18,862 nt of DNA, from the NCBI GenBank assembly GCA_905213725.1, contig CAJMJM010000023.1, positions 1-18,862 on the forward strand, in the 5' to 3' direction. Below the pieces are notes generated by a model. That model was not told where the DNA came from. It saw only the letters and a program-made list of their open reading frames with translations, and searched no databases. Position numbers and translations under genes: made by a program. Source of the stretch: Collinsella aerofaciens (GTDB lineage: Bacteria > Actinomycetota > Coriobacteriia > Coriobacteriales > Coriobacteriaceae). Below, piece by piece: positions 1 through 8,323 of this stretch. How positions within the stretch are numbered: the stretch's first letter is position 1; the number at the start of each line of letters is the position of its first letter.

Positions 1-283
1 AGGCCCGGTGACTTGAATCAGCGGTCATCCCGAGCCCATCAGAGCTCGTAGAGCTCTTGGTTGCTTTGGTCTCGCTCTTCACGGCGCTTATCGAACTTTC
101 CGAGGCACTCAAGCAGCATTCGAAGCATAACAAGTCGCTGCCATTAAGGCGCTGACCTCTTGACCAAGCAACGGCGCTGCCCAGCTATCACCCTTGGGCC
201 GCCGTCAACTTTATTCTATCCGCGAGCATCTGGTTTACCAAATGGATTTTCGGTAAAGGAAGCACGGCACGCCCGCAAAACCA
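1..283. other. Window edge, no convincing gene
   Basis: This stretch lies downstream of the ATPase gene. The only item of note is a 29-codon minus-strand reading frame at 39-128. Its predicted peptide is rich in charged residues and ends in ELYEL, which looks like the tail of a real protein. A stop codon lies five codons upstream of its only ATG and I see no ribosome binding site. It could be a remnant of a decayed gene or chance. No RNA gene or terminator was recognised here. Confidence 0.3.
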
Positions 284-1579
284 CTACGCCCCAAGTGCCG
301 CCATGGGAATCACCGCCACGCCGTCGTCGCGTGTGTAGGCAATGCTCCCCTTTCCAACCACGACCGCCAAAAACGCCGGCGCGGCATTCTGGGCGGCAGG
401 ATTGGAGAGCACTTTCCTCTCCAGCGCCTTGAGATTTCTCGCTCCATCGTCTGCTTTCGCATCACTCAGCTTGACCTCGATGGCTCCCCAGCGCCCGTCG
501 TGCTCAACGATCAGATCGACCTCAAGGCCCTTCTCATCTCGGAAATAATGGACACTGTTGTCGACACCGCCGTAGGTGGAAAGGAACACGCGCATGTCGC
601 GCAGGACGAGATTCTCAAAGAGCATCCCCAGCGTTTGCATATCGCCAAGCAGCCGCTCAGGGGTAGCCCCCAGCAACGCCGCCGCAAGTGACGGGTCACA
701 GAAGTAGCGCTTGGGGCGCACGCGAACGCGGGCCTTCGAGCGCATGGGCGGCTCCCATCCGCACAGGTCCTCGGTCAGCTTGAGCCTGTTGAAGAGGTCC
801 AAGTACGCAGCGATGGTCCTCTCGTCGGGGCCCGCCTCACCGTACGAGGCGTCCTTTACGAGCGTCTTGTACGTGACAGCCTGGCTCTCGTTCATGGCAA
901 GAGCTCGCAAAAGGCCGTGTGCAAGCTCGGGCGACATGCCCTCGTCCAGCACGTTGACGTCGAGCACCGAGTGCACGTACTGGCTTGCCGTCTCTCGCGC
1001 AAGATCTTCCGAAAGCCCAAGATTTGCAGGCCAACCGCCCCTGCAGCACCAGCGGGCGACGTCATCCACCGTGCTCTCGCGACGCTGAGGGGCAAAATCC
1101 TCGCCCTTAAAGAGGCTTGCCAGTGACACGAGCGGCTCGCCGTCGCCCGACTCACACAGGGCCATGGGGCGCATTGACAGACGGGCGATCCTACCCGTGC
1201 CGGAATGACGAACATGGCTGCGCTCCTCGCTTTTGAGCGCGGTCGAGCCCGTGAGCAAAAGTGTCCCCCGTTCGTTGCCGCTCGCGTCCACGAAACGCCG
1301 GGCGGCATCCCAAACCTCGGGCACCTCCTGCCATTCATCGACCAGGTGTGGCGCATCGCCGATGAGCGCCAGGCTTGGGGCGACCTCTGCCGCCGCACGC
1401 TGCGCAGGCTCATCGAGCCTGGAGACGCTCGCCGAGCGAGAGAGCGCCGTCCAGGTCTTGCCGCACCATTTGGGGCCGTTGATCTCCACACAGCCAAACG
1501 CCCGCATAAGGGTGTCGAGGCGCTCCTCTATGAGCCGGGGCCTATATCCCTTTTGGGTCAATCTCTTTGGTGCATCCAC
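284..1579 (-). CDS. AAA+ ATPase with DUF4143 / PD-(D/E)XK-like C-terminal domain
   Basis: The 431-residue protein has the usual two-part build of this family. An N-terminal ATPase carries Walker A GPKWCGKT (35-42), Walker B HLVDEWQ (78-84) and a sensor-like LLLTGS (107-112). A C-terminal domain has E322, D355 and the pair E368-x-K370, spaced like a PD-(D/E)XK nuclease fold. The family is very common in anaerobic gut bacteria and archaea, but its cellular role is not established; suggestions include defence or mobile-element functions. The start is GTG at 1579, with GAGAGGGA about nine bases upstream. It stands alone, tail-to-tail with nothing visible, and its promoter region carries a regular 23-bp repeat array. 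It is complete, with no frameshift. The family call is strong; the function is unknown. Confidence 0.88.
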   Translation of the reverse strand: MDAPKRLTQKGYRPRLIEERLDTLMRAFGCVEINGPKWCGKTWTALSRSASVSRLDEPAQRAAAEVAPSLALIGDAPHLVDEWQEVPEVWDAARRFVDASGNERGTLLLTGSTALKSEERSHVRHSGTGRIARLSMRPMALCESGDGEPLVSLASLFKGEDFAPQRRESTVDDVARWCCRGGWPANLGLSEDLARETASQYVHSVLDVNVLDEGMSPELAHGLLRALAMNESQAVTYKTLVKDASYGEAGPDERTIAAYLDLFNRLKLTEDLCGWEPPMRSKARVRVRPKRYFCDPSLAAALLGATPERLLGDMQTLGMLFENLVLRDMRVFLSTYGGVDNSVHYFRDEKGLEVDLIVEHDGRWGAIEVKLSDAKADDGARNLKALERKVLSNPAAQNAAPAFLAVVVGKGSIAYTRDDGVAVIPMAALGA

Positions 1580-1598
1580 AGACGGCCGTCCCTCTCTA

Positions 1599-1713
1599 TC
1601 ACGCGATATGCGAAATTACGCCATTCTCAATGCTGATTTTACGCTACTTTCAATGTAGTTTTTACGCCATGACAGATGTAGTTTTTACGCCATTTTCATT
1701 GAAGGTGTTACGC
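1599..1713 (-). repeat. Five iteron-like direct repeats, exact 23-bp period
   Basis: On the minus strand the hexamer GCGTAA recurs five times. As TTACGC on the plus strand it starts at 1616, 1639, 1662, 1685 and 1708, exactly 23 bp apart. The two central units share their first 15 bases, GCGTAAAAACTACAT. The outer units are diverged, and the copy nearest the ATPase gene keeps only the hexamer. The array ends about 20 bp before the GTG start, so it occupies the promoter region. The spacing fits repeated binding sites for one protein on similar faces of the helix, possibly an operator of the ATPase itself. That role is inference. Confidence 0.85.
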
Positions 1714-1790
1714 TTGGCATCCTTAGCGCGACGCTCGCTCAACCCCTGACCACCGGATTGCCCGAATTCCGGGATGCTGTCTCCGCTCCA

Positions 1791-1828
1791 AACAAAAGGC
1801 CCCAGCTCGCGATGGAGCCGGGGCCAAA
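1791..1828 (-). terminator. Rho-independent terminator of the purine cluster
   Basis: Arms 1798-1808 and 1815-1825 form a GC-rich hairpin: six pairs GGCCCC/GGGGCC, one mismatch, then four more pairs. On the minus strand it is followed by TTTTG. It sits about 70 bases after the xdhD stop codon, where the end of the minus-strand operon is expected. Confidence 0.75.
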
Positions 1829-1894
1829 GGCGCAGCGTATGTAGTTGATGCTGAGCGCGAACGGCCCGTCAGCAATGGTCGTCCGCGCCCTACC

Positions 1895-4672
1895 CTACCC
1901 GCGGTGACGGGCGCGGCTGTAGGGCGTATCCACCATGGGCAGATCCGGACGCAGCTTGCCGTCGAATGCGCGATAGGCGTTCTGCACGGCGGGCGCCGTG
2001 GGGATCGTTGCGATCTCGCCGATGCCCTTGCCGCCGTATGCCACGGGCAACAGCTCGTCCTTCTCCACGTAGATGGCGTGGATATTCGGGATCTCGGGCG
2101 CACGGAACAGCCCGAGCGTGCCGTACCTGGCCTGGGGTACGCAGTCCTTGAGCGGCCAGTCCTCGGTAAGCGCATAGCCCATACCCATGAGCACGCCGCC
2201 TTCAATCTGGCCCTGGATGGAGATGGGGTTGACCACCTTGCCGGAATCGTGCGCAGCATAGACCTCGCTCACGCGGCCGTCATCGTCCAGAATGACCACA
2301 TGTGTGGCAAAGCCGTAGCAGATGTGGCTCTTGGGATTGGGAACATCCGCACCCAGCTTGTCGGTCGGCTCCAGATACACGTAGCCAAACTCGCACCCCT
2401 CGAGCGCCTTGATGGCGGCCGCAGGATCCTGAGGATGCATGCCCTGGCCGGCGACGAGTTCCTGCGTGTGCAGCTGATAGGCGCGACCGTCGTCGTACTC
2501 GATCTTGACGCCGTCGCCATGCGCGCTCACGGGAGTATCGGGTGCAGGCTTGCCGGCCTCGATGTCAAGCATGGCATCGCGCAGCAGGAAGGCGGCACCG
2601 CGCACGGCCTCGCCGGTCACGACCGTCTGACGCGAGCCAGACGTGGTGCCGGAGTCGGGAGCGTTCTCGGTGGAGCACTCGCCATTGGCGATGCAGCGAA
2701 GCGGCAGACCGCAGGCCTCGGCAACGTCTTGCAAAAAGACGGTGTTACAGCCCTGGCCGATGTCGGACGTGGCGGCGTAGACCACGGCGCGGCCATCCTC
2801 GATGCGGATCTTGCAGCGGCCGGCATCGGGCAGGCCCACGCCCACGCCGGCGTTCTTCATGGCGCAGGCGATACCGGCGTGTCCGGGATGCGCGTAGTAG
2901 GCATCCTTGACCTCGAGCAGCGTCTCCTTCAGCGCCGTGGAACAGTCGGCAATCTGGCCGTTGGGCAAAACTTCGCCCGGCTCGATGGCGTTACGGTAGC
3001 GGATCTCCCACGGATCCAGGCCGACCTTCTCGGCCAGCAGGTCGATCAGGCTCTCGAGCGCAAACTCGGACTGGCAAACGCCAAAGCCTCGGTACGCACC
3101 GGCGGGCGGGTTGTTGGTGTAGTAGCCAAAGCCGCGAATGTCGGTATTCTGGTACTTGTAGGGGCCGACGGCATGCGTACAGGCGCGCTCGAGCACCGGG
3201 CCGCACAGCGACGCGTAGGCGCCGGTATCAAAGTTGATCTCGCAATCCAGGCCGGTAAAGTTGCCCTCGGCGTCGCAGCCCAGCGTAAAGGTGCCGTCCA
3301 TGGCGTGGCGCTTGGGATGGAACGCGAGCGACTCGGCACGCGTGAGCTTGCACTTCACGGGACGCTGGAACTTATATGCGGCGAGCGCGGCCAGATGCTG
3401 GATGGACACGTCCTCCTTGCCGCCAAAGCCGCCGCCCACGAGCATGGTCTCGACGACCACGCGCTCGGGCTCGCTATCCCAGCCAAACATGTGGGCGCAC
3501 TCTTTACGCGTGTCGTAGGCGCCCTGGTCGGTCGACTGCACCTTGACGCCGTTCTTGTACGGGAAGGCGACGGCGCACTCGGGCTCCAAGAAAGCATGCT
3601 CGGTAAAGGGCGTAGTAAAGCGCTGCGTCACGGTGAACGCGCTCTCCGCCAGCGCCTTGGCGGCGTCGCCACGCGTCACATGGCGGCTCTGGCACACGTT
3701 GTCCTTGAGCTCCACCGTGTTGCCAAAGGCAAAGAAACTGTCATGCAGGCGCGGGGCGTCGGCGGCCTTGGCCTCGGCGATGTTGCGCACGGGCTCCAGC
3801 GGCTCGTAATCGATCTTTACGAGCTTCTTGGCCTTCTCGAGCGTCGCCTCGTCCTCGGCAACCACCAGCGCGATGGCGTCGCCCACGCAGCGGGTGATAT
3901 CGCCCTGGGCGATCATGACGTCCCAGTCCTGGATAAGGTGGCCGACTTGGTTGACCGGCACGTCCTCGGCTCGCAGGATGCCCACCACACCGGGCAGGGC
4001 CTCGGCCTTGGAGGTGTCGATGGAGAGCACGCGGGCGCGCGGATACTTGGAGCGAACGGCGCTGGCATAGGTCAGGCCCGGCTGATCGAGCTCGTCGATG
4101 TCGTCGGGATACTTGCCCTCGCCGAGCACCTTCTTGCGCACGTCGATACGGAAGGCGCGCTTGCCCACGCCGTAGTCATCGCCGCGCTCCAGATCCTCGT
4201 CGATCTGCTTTTCGCCACGGAGCACCGCAGCTGCCAGCGAGATGCCCTCGATAATCTTCTTGTAGCCGGTGCAACGGCAGACATTGCCGCGGATGGCGTA
4301 CTTGATCTGCTCCTCGGTGGGCTCGGGGTCCTCGGCGATGAGCGCTGCACCCGCCATGACCATGCCGGGGATGCAAAAGCCGCACTGCACGGCGCCCACG
4401 GCGCCAAAGGCGTACACGAAGGCCTCGCGCACGTCCTCGGGCAGGCCCTCGACGGTCACGATGTTGCGACCGGCGGCAAGAGCAGTGGTCAGTACGCACG
4501 CCTTGACGGCCGCACCGTCCACGTGGATGGTGCAGGTACCGCACGCGCCCTCGGAGCAGCCGTCCTTGGCGGAGTGAATGTGCAGGTCGTCGCGCAGGTA
4601 GCGCAGCAGCGGTTTGTTTTGGGTCGTCGTGCGCTCGACGCCGTTAACGGTAAAAGTGAATTCCTGTGCCAT
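1895..4672 (-). CDS. xdhD: XdhD-type molybdenum hydroxylase (xanthine/hypoxanthine dehydrogenase-like)
   Basis: A 925-residue fusion of a two-cluster ferredoxin domain and a molybdopterin domain, close to the roughly 956 residues of E. coli XdhD. The first [2Fe-2S] site uses C39, C44, C47 and C59; the second uses C97, C100, C132 and C134. Cofactor-contact motifs follow: GGGFGGKE (413-420), AYRGFG (526-531), GQG (639-641) and SGTTSGSR (674-681). GIGE ends at E886, matching the catalytic glutamate of the xanthine oxidase family. There is no FAD domain, so another protein must exchange electrons with NAD(P); the adjacent ferredoxin-like protein and YgfK are the natural partners. AAGGGA precedes the ATG, 12 bases after the upstream stop. 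Related proteins are often annotated selenium-dependent, but no in-frame selenocysteine codon is present. Substrate (hypoxanthine, xanthine or urate) is inferred from context. Confidence 0.92.
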   Translation of the reverse strand: MAQEFTFTVNGVERTTTQNKPLLRYLRDDLHIHSAKDGCSEGACGTCTIHVDGAAVKACVLTTALAAGRNIVTVEGLPEDVREAFVYAFGAVGAVQCGFCIPGMVMAGAALIAEDPEPTEEQIKYAIRGNVCRCTGYKKIIEGISLAAAVLRGEKQIDEDLERGDDYGVGKRAFRIDVRKKVLGEGKYPDDIDELDQPGLTYASAVRSKYPRARVLSIDTSKAEALPGVVGILRAEDVPVNQVGHLIQDWDVMIAQGDITRCVGDAIALVVAEDEATLEKAKKLVKIDYEPLEPVRNIAEAKAADAPRLHDSFFAFGNTVELKDNVCQSRHVTRGDAAKALAESAFTVTQRFTTPFTEHAFLEPECAVAFPYKNGVKVQSTDQGAYDTRKECAHMFGWDSEPERVVVETMLVGGGFGGKEDVSIQHLAALAAYKFQRPVKCKLTRAESLAFHPKRHAMDGTFTLGCDAEGNFTGLDCEINFDTGAYASLCGPVLERACTHAVGPYKYQNTDIRGFGYYTNNPPAGAYRGFGVCQSEFALESLIDLLAEKVGLDPWEIRYRNAIEPGEVLPNGQIADCSTALKETLLEVKDAYYAHPGHAGIACAMKNAGVGVGLPDAGRCKIRIEDGRAVVYAATSDIGQGCNTVFLQDVAEACGLPLRCIANGECSTENAPDSGTTSGSRQTVVTGEAVRGAAFLLRDAMLDIEAGKPAPDTPVSAHGDGVKIEYDDGRAYQLHTQELVAGQGMHPQDPAAAIKALEGCEFGYVYLEPTDKLGADVPNPKSHICYGFATHVVILDDDGRVSEVYAAHDSGKVVNPISIQGQIEGGVLMGMGYALTEDWPLKDCVPQARYGTLGLFRAPEIPNIHAIYVEKDELLPVAYGGKGIGEIATIPTAPAVQNAYRAFDGKLRPDLPMVDTPYSRARHRG

Positions 4673-4684
4673 GGTGATTCCCTT

Positions 4685-5164
4685 CTACACGCCGGCGGCG
4701 ATGCCGGTGCGGTCGTGGATAGCGCCATGCGGGCAGACGACGGCGCACATGCCACACGACAGGCAGTCCGCGCCGTCGATATGGGCGCAGTTGTCCTCGA
4801 TGCGGATAGCGCCGGCGGGGCACTTTTTGGCGCACATGCCGCAACCGATGCAGCTCGTGTCGCAGATCTTGCGGGCAATGGCGCCCTTATCGGTGTTGTT
4901 GCAGCGCACCAGGATGTTCTGGTAGCCGGGAACGAAGGCAATCACGCGCTGCGGGCACGCCATGCCGCACAGGCCACAGCCCGTGCACTTGGAGCGGTCC
5001 ACACGGGCGACGCCGTCGACCAGCGCGATGGCACCGTGGGGGCAGGCCGTAACGCAAGCGCCACAGCCAATGCAGCCTTCGCTGCAGCGGGCGTCGCCGC
5101 CTGCGGAAGCACAGCCGCTTCCGCAGGCAACGTAGGCCACGTGATGTTGAATGGATTTGGCCAT
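4685..5164 (-). CDS. Four-cluster ferredoxin-like protein (RnfB C-terminal type)
   Basis: A 159-residue protein made almost entirely of iron-sulfur motifs. Four C-x2-C-x2-C-x3-C-P groups are visible at C31/34/37/41, C60/63/66/70, C105/108/111/115 and C134/137/140/144. C14, C18, C27, C88, C101 and C126 are additional cysteines. The order and the spacing after C88 resemble the electron-transfer domain of RnfB, but the membrane anchor is absent, so it is probably soluble. It lies between ygfK (11-base gap) and xdhD (12-base gap), which fits an electron shuttle between the molybdenum enzyme and the flavoprotein. Its own ribosome site is weak, suggesting translation is partly coupled to ygfK. Family call is firm; its partners are inferred from position. 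Confidence 0.88.
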   Translation of the reverse strand: MAKSIQHHVAYVACGSGCASAGGDARCSEGCIGCGACVTACPHGAIALVDGVARVDRSKCTGCGLCGMACPQRVIAFVPGYQNILVRCNNTDKGAIARKICDTSCIGCGMCAKKCPAGAIRIEDNCAHIDGADCLSCGMCAVVCPHGAIHDRTGIAAGV

Positions 5165-5175
5165 AAGAGACTCGC

Positions 5176-8175
5176 CTATTTCTTAAGAAGGTACGAATAG
5201 TTGTCGCGCACGGCCCTGATGGTCAGGCGGACGGCCTCGGGCAGACCGGTGTTGACGGCATCGACCGAGACGGTGCGGACCGTGCCGGCGACGCGGACCT
5301 TAAAGTGGTCCTCGTCCACGGCCAGGAAGCCCTCGTTCTCGGAGTTCTCCATGTCCTGATCGCTCCAGAACAGCGTGAGCTTGTCCTTGTAGGGACGGCC
5401 CTCCTGGTAGGGGCAGAACACGGCGCAGTTGCCGCACTCGTTGCACATACCGTCGACATGGACGACCTGATGCTTGGCCAGGCCCGGCACCTTAACGGCC
5501 ACGTTGGCGCGGTTGGGGCACACGTCGCAGCAGACCTCGCACACCGAGCCGCAGCCCAGGCAGCGGGTCTTGGTGCAGTTGCGCTTGTCGCGGCACAGCG
5601 ACCCCTTGCGCTCGTAGCAGGTGCCCTCGCGGCCAGCCTGCTCGTTGCAATCGGCGTACTTGTTAAAGTCCACGCCGGCGATGGCACGGGCGACCTCGGC
5701 GGCGTCGGCAATAGCCTCAACCACGGTGGCAGGACCGCGACGGCAGTCGCCCGCAGCCCAGACGCCCTCGACACCGGTGGAAGTGGCGGCAAGGCGACCG
5801 CGACGGTCGTGCTCGACGCCCGCGGCATCGTACAGGCTGGCGTCGATGCCCTCGCCCACGGCGCAGATCACCGTGGTGGCGGGAAGTTCCACGGTCTCGC
5901 CCGTGGCGACGGGGCTGCGACGGCCGCTTGCATCCGGCTCGCCGAGCTCCATAACATCGCAGGTCAGCACGGCGCCGTTGAGTGCCTTGGGCGCCAGCAG
6001 CTCGCAGAACTCAACGCCGTCGGCAAGAGCAAGATCGAGCTCTTCCTCGTCGGCGGGCATCTGCTTCTTGGTGCGGCGATACACCAGGCGCACGTTCTTC
6101 ACACCAGCCAGGCGCTTAGCCACGCGGGCCGCGTCCATGGCGGTGTTGCCGGCGCCAATGACTACGACGTCCTCGCCCAGCTCGAGCTTCTCGCCCCTCT
6201 TGGCGGCCTCGAGGAACTCCAGCACGTCGAGCTCGGCGCCCTCGCCCAGGCCGGCGGAACCGGGCATCCAGGCACCAGTGGCCACGACCACGTCGGTGAA
6301 GCCCTGGGCCTTGAGCTCGTCGATGGACTCCACGCGGGCGTTGAGCTGCACCTTGGCGCCAAAGGCCAGGCAGAGCTCTGCGTCGTGGGAGATATCGTCG
6401 CTCGCAATGCGGAACTCAGGAATCACGTGACGGACCACGCCGCCGAGCGAATCGCGAGCCTCAAAGATGGTGACGGGCACGCCGGCGCGCGTCAGGAAGA
6501 ACGCCGTCGCCAGGCCGGCCGGACCGCCGCCGATAACGGCAACGTTGCGCTCGCCGTCGTTTGCGATGGCCTGGGCGCGTAGCTTGGGCAGCACGGCGGT
6601 CATGGCCTCGCGGGCGGCCTTGAGCTTGCTGGCGCGGATCTGGGCGCCCTCGGGCTCGTAGAACGCACGCTCGCAGGCACGGCCGCAGGGATGCGGGCAG
6701 ATGGTGCCGGTAATGAACGGCAGGGCGTTGCGCTCGATGATGATGTTGAGCGCGTCCTCGTAGCGGCCCTCGTCAACAGCCGCCAGATAGGCGGGAATAT
6801 CCTGCTGGATGGGGCAGCTCGTGCGGCACGGCGTGGTAAAGCAGTCGGAAAGCGGGCTCTTGCCGGCGACCTTGCGGTCGGGCAGCGGGCGCAGCGGCTT
6901 CTTGTAGAGCGGGTTGGTGAGCGAGTCGGTCTGGATTGCGGTCACGGCCTCGAGCGAGACGCCCGCGAACGGCTTGCCATCCAGGTCGGTAAACTCGCCG
7001 GCCATCTGGCTAAAGCGCTCGTAGCCACCGGGCTTGAGCACGTCGGTCGCCAGGGTAACGGGCCAAATGCCGGCATCGTACAGGGCGCGGATGTTGTAGA
7101 CCGTGGCACCGCCGGAGTAGCTGATGCGCAGTTTGCCATCGAACTGCTCGGTAATGCGGCGGGCGGCCTCGATGGTCAGCGAGAACAGCGAACGGCCGGA
7201 CATGTACATCTCGGTGGAGGGCAGCTCGTTTCTCGTCACGTCGACGGGGAACGTGTTGGTCAGCTTGACGCCGAACTCCAGGCCGCGCTCGGCGCACAGG
7301 GCAATCAGGCGCTCGAACATGGGCACGGCATCGGCCCACTGCAGGTCCTCGCGGAAGTGCGTGTCATCGAAGACGATGTAGTCAAAGCCCAGCTCGTTGA
7401 GGCGCTGACGTGCAAACTCATAGCCCAGCAGCGTGGGGTTGCACTTGATGTAGGTGTTGAGGCCCTTCTCGGTGATCAGATAGGTCGCGATGCGCTCGAT
7501 CTCGGCCGGCGGGCAGCCGTGCAGGGTAGACTCGGTGATGGAGTTGGAGACGCGCGCCGGGATGGACTCGACAAACGCGGCGTCAACATGCTCAAACTTG
7601 TCCAGGTTAGCGAGCGCCCACGTGCGGCACTCATTCCAAACCTCGGAGCCGCTGGCGTCCTTCATGCCCTCGATGTAGGCGTCGACCTTGGGGCTCTTGA
7701 TGCCCTCGAGGTCATAGCCCACGGACATGTTGAAGACAAAGCCGTCCGGGCTGCCCAGGCCGTACTCGCGAGCGATGAGGTGGCAGGCAAACCATGCCTT
7801 CACGTACTCGGCAAAGGCCTGCGGAACCTCGAGCTCGGTCGACCACTCGCAGTTGTAGCACTCGTCCTGCGCCACGATGCAGGGCTTGTTCACACACTTG
7901 GAGAGCTCCTCGCCGTCCATAACCTGAACGGTCTTGAGCTCAAAGAAGCGGGAACCGGCCACGTAGGATGCCACGATGTTCTGGGCAAGCTGCGTGTTGG
8001 GGCCGGCGGCCGGGCCAAACGGAGTCTCGATGCGCTCGTCAAAAATGGGAAGCGCGCCCTCCTGGTTGGTCGTGACCATCTTGCGCACGCCAAAGACGGC
8101 GCCCTGAGTCTTGTGCTCCTCGATGATCCAGTTCATCAGCTGCGAAAACGGGATCGGCCTCATGATGTCGCTCAT
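5176..8175 (-). CDS. ygfK: YgfK-type Fe-S flavoprotein oxidoreductase ('putative selenate reductase subunit')
   Basis: A 999-residue protein, near the 1032 residues of E. coli YgfK. Residues 1-430 resemble a dihydroorotate-dehydrogenase-like barrel. Residues 440-830 resemble the glutamate synthase small subunit: N-terminal Fe-S cysteines C445, C450, C454, then C493, C497, C501; FAD motif GGGPAG (549-554); NAD(P) motif GAGNTAMD (674-681); and an AAGDC segment (807-811). The C-terminus carries ferredoxin-like groups at C872-C886 and C911/914/917/921. The selenate reductase name is historical; in purine clusters it is more likely the NAD(P)-linked electron module for XdhD. The frame stays open 41 codons further upstream, but that part is arginine-rich and crosses a hairpin. 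The chosen ATG at 8175 has GAGAGGAG at proper spacing and begins MSDIMRPIPF, as in family members. Confidence 0.9.
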   Translation of the reverse strand: MSDIMRPIPFSQLMNWIIEEHKTQGAVFGVRKMVTTNQEGALPIFDERIETPFGPAAGPNTQLAQNIVASYVAGSRFFELKTVQVMDGEELSKCVNKPCIVAQDECYNCEWSTELEVPQAFAEYVKAWFACHLIAREYGLGSPDGFVFNMSVGYDLEGIKSPKVDAYIEGMKDASGSEVWNECRTWALANLDKFEHVDAAFVESIPARVSNSITESTLHGCPPAEIERIATYLITEKGLNTYIKCNPTLLGYEFARQRLNELGFDYIVFDDTHFREDLQWADAVPMFERLIALCAERGLEFGVKLTNTFPVDVTRNELPSTEMYMSGRSLFSLTIEAARRITEQFDGKLRISYSGGATVYNIRALYDAGIWPVTLATDVLKPGGYERFSQMAGEFTDLDGKPFAGVSLEAVTAIQTDSLTNPLYKKPLRPLPDRKVAGKSPLSDCFTTPCRTSCPIQQDIPAYLAAVDEGRYEDALNIIIERNALPFITGTICPHPCGRACERAFYEPEGAQIRASKLKAAREAMTAVLPKLRAQAIANDGERNVAVIGGGPAGLATAFFLTRAGVPVTIFEARDSLGGVVRHVIPEFRIASDDISHDAELCLAFGAKVQLNARVESIDELKAQGFTDVVVATGAWMPGSAGLGEGAELDVLEFLEAAKRGEKLELGEDVVVIGAGNTAMDAARVAKRLAGVKNVRLVYRRTKKQMPADEEELDLALADGVEFCELLAPKALNGAVLTCDVMELGEPDASGRRSPVATGETVELPATTVICAVGEGIDASLYDAAGVEHDRRGRLAATSTGVEGVWAAGDCRRGPATVVEAIADAAEVARAIAGVDFNKYADCNEQAGREGTCYERKGSLCRDKRNCTKTRCLGCGSVCEVCCDVCPNRANVAVKVPGLAKHQVVHVDGMCNECGNCAVFCPYQEGRPYKDKLTLFWSDQDMENSENEGFLAVDEDHFKVRVAGTVRTVSVDAVNTGLPEAVRLTIRAVRDNYSYLLKK

Positions 8176-8233
8176 AGTGAGCTCCTCTCTGTAACGCCCG
8201 GCGAGACCGCGCGGCGGGCGCAAATACGGTGTA

Positions 8234-8308
8234 GCGCTAGCACAGCGCCGGCGACCCCGCGGAGGTCGCCTATACGCGCGTCGGATGCGGCGAAACATCC
8301 GACGCGCG
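8234..8308 (-). other. Three consecutive hairpins in the ssnA-ygfK leader
   Basis: The 148-base gap between ssnA and ygfK holds three adjacent inverted repeats. One has 5-bp arms 8234-8238/8244-8248. One has 6-bp arms 8251-8256/8264-8269. The last has perfect 13-bp arms 8275-8287/8296-8308 (CGCGCGTCGGATG and its complement) around an eight-base loop. None is followed by a T-tract on the minus strand, so they do not look like ordinary terminators. They may set mRNA stability or the relative amounts of SsnA and YgfK. Confidence 0.6.
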
Positions 8309-8323
8309 CGAATCTACTTGTAA

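Noticed and set aside
160..432. Plus-strand 90-codon frame overlapping the ATPase gene end
   Set aside because: Overlaps the ATPase coding region on the other strand, has no ribosome site and is proline/arginine-rich shadow sequence.
1895..4672. Selenoprotein
   Set aside because: The xdhD frame is continuous with no in-frame UGA; any selenium would be a cofactor, not selenocysteine.
1904..5200. Plus-strand open frame of 1098 codons opposite xdhD and the ferredoxin-like gene
   Set aside because: It is antisense to genes with clear cofactor motifs, has a repetitive low-complexity Ala/Gly/His composition and no domain I recognise. Long antisense frames are expected in GC-rich coding DNA.
8176..8298. 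41-codon N-terminal extension of YgfK
   Set aside because: Arginine-rich, runs through a 13-bp hairpin and lacks a ribosome site, whereas the ATG at 8175 has GAGAGGAG and a family-like N-terminus.
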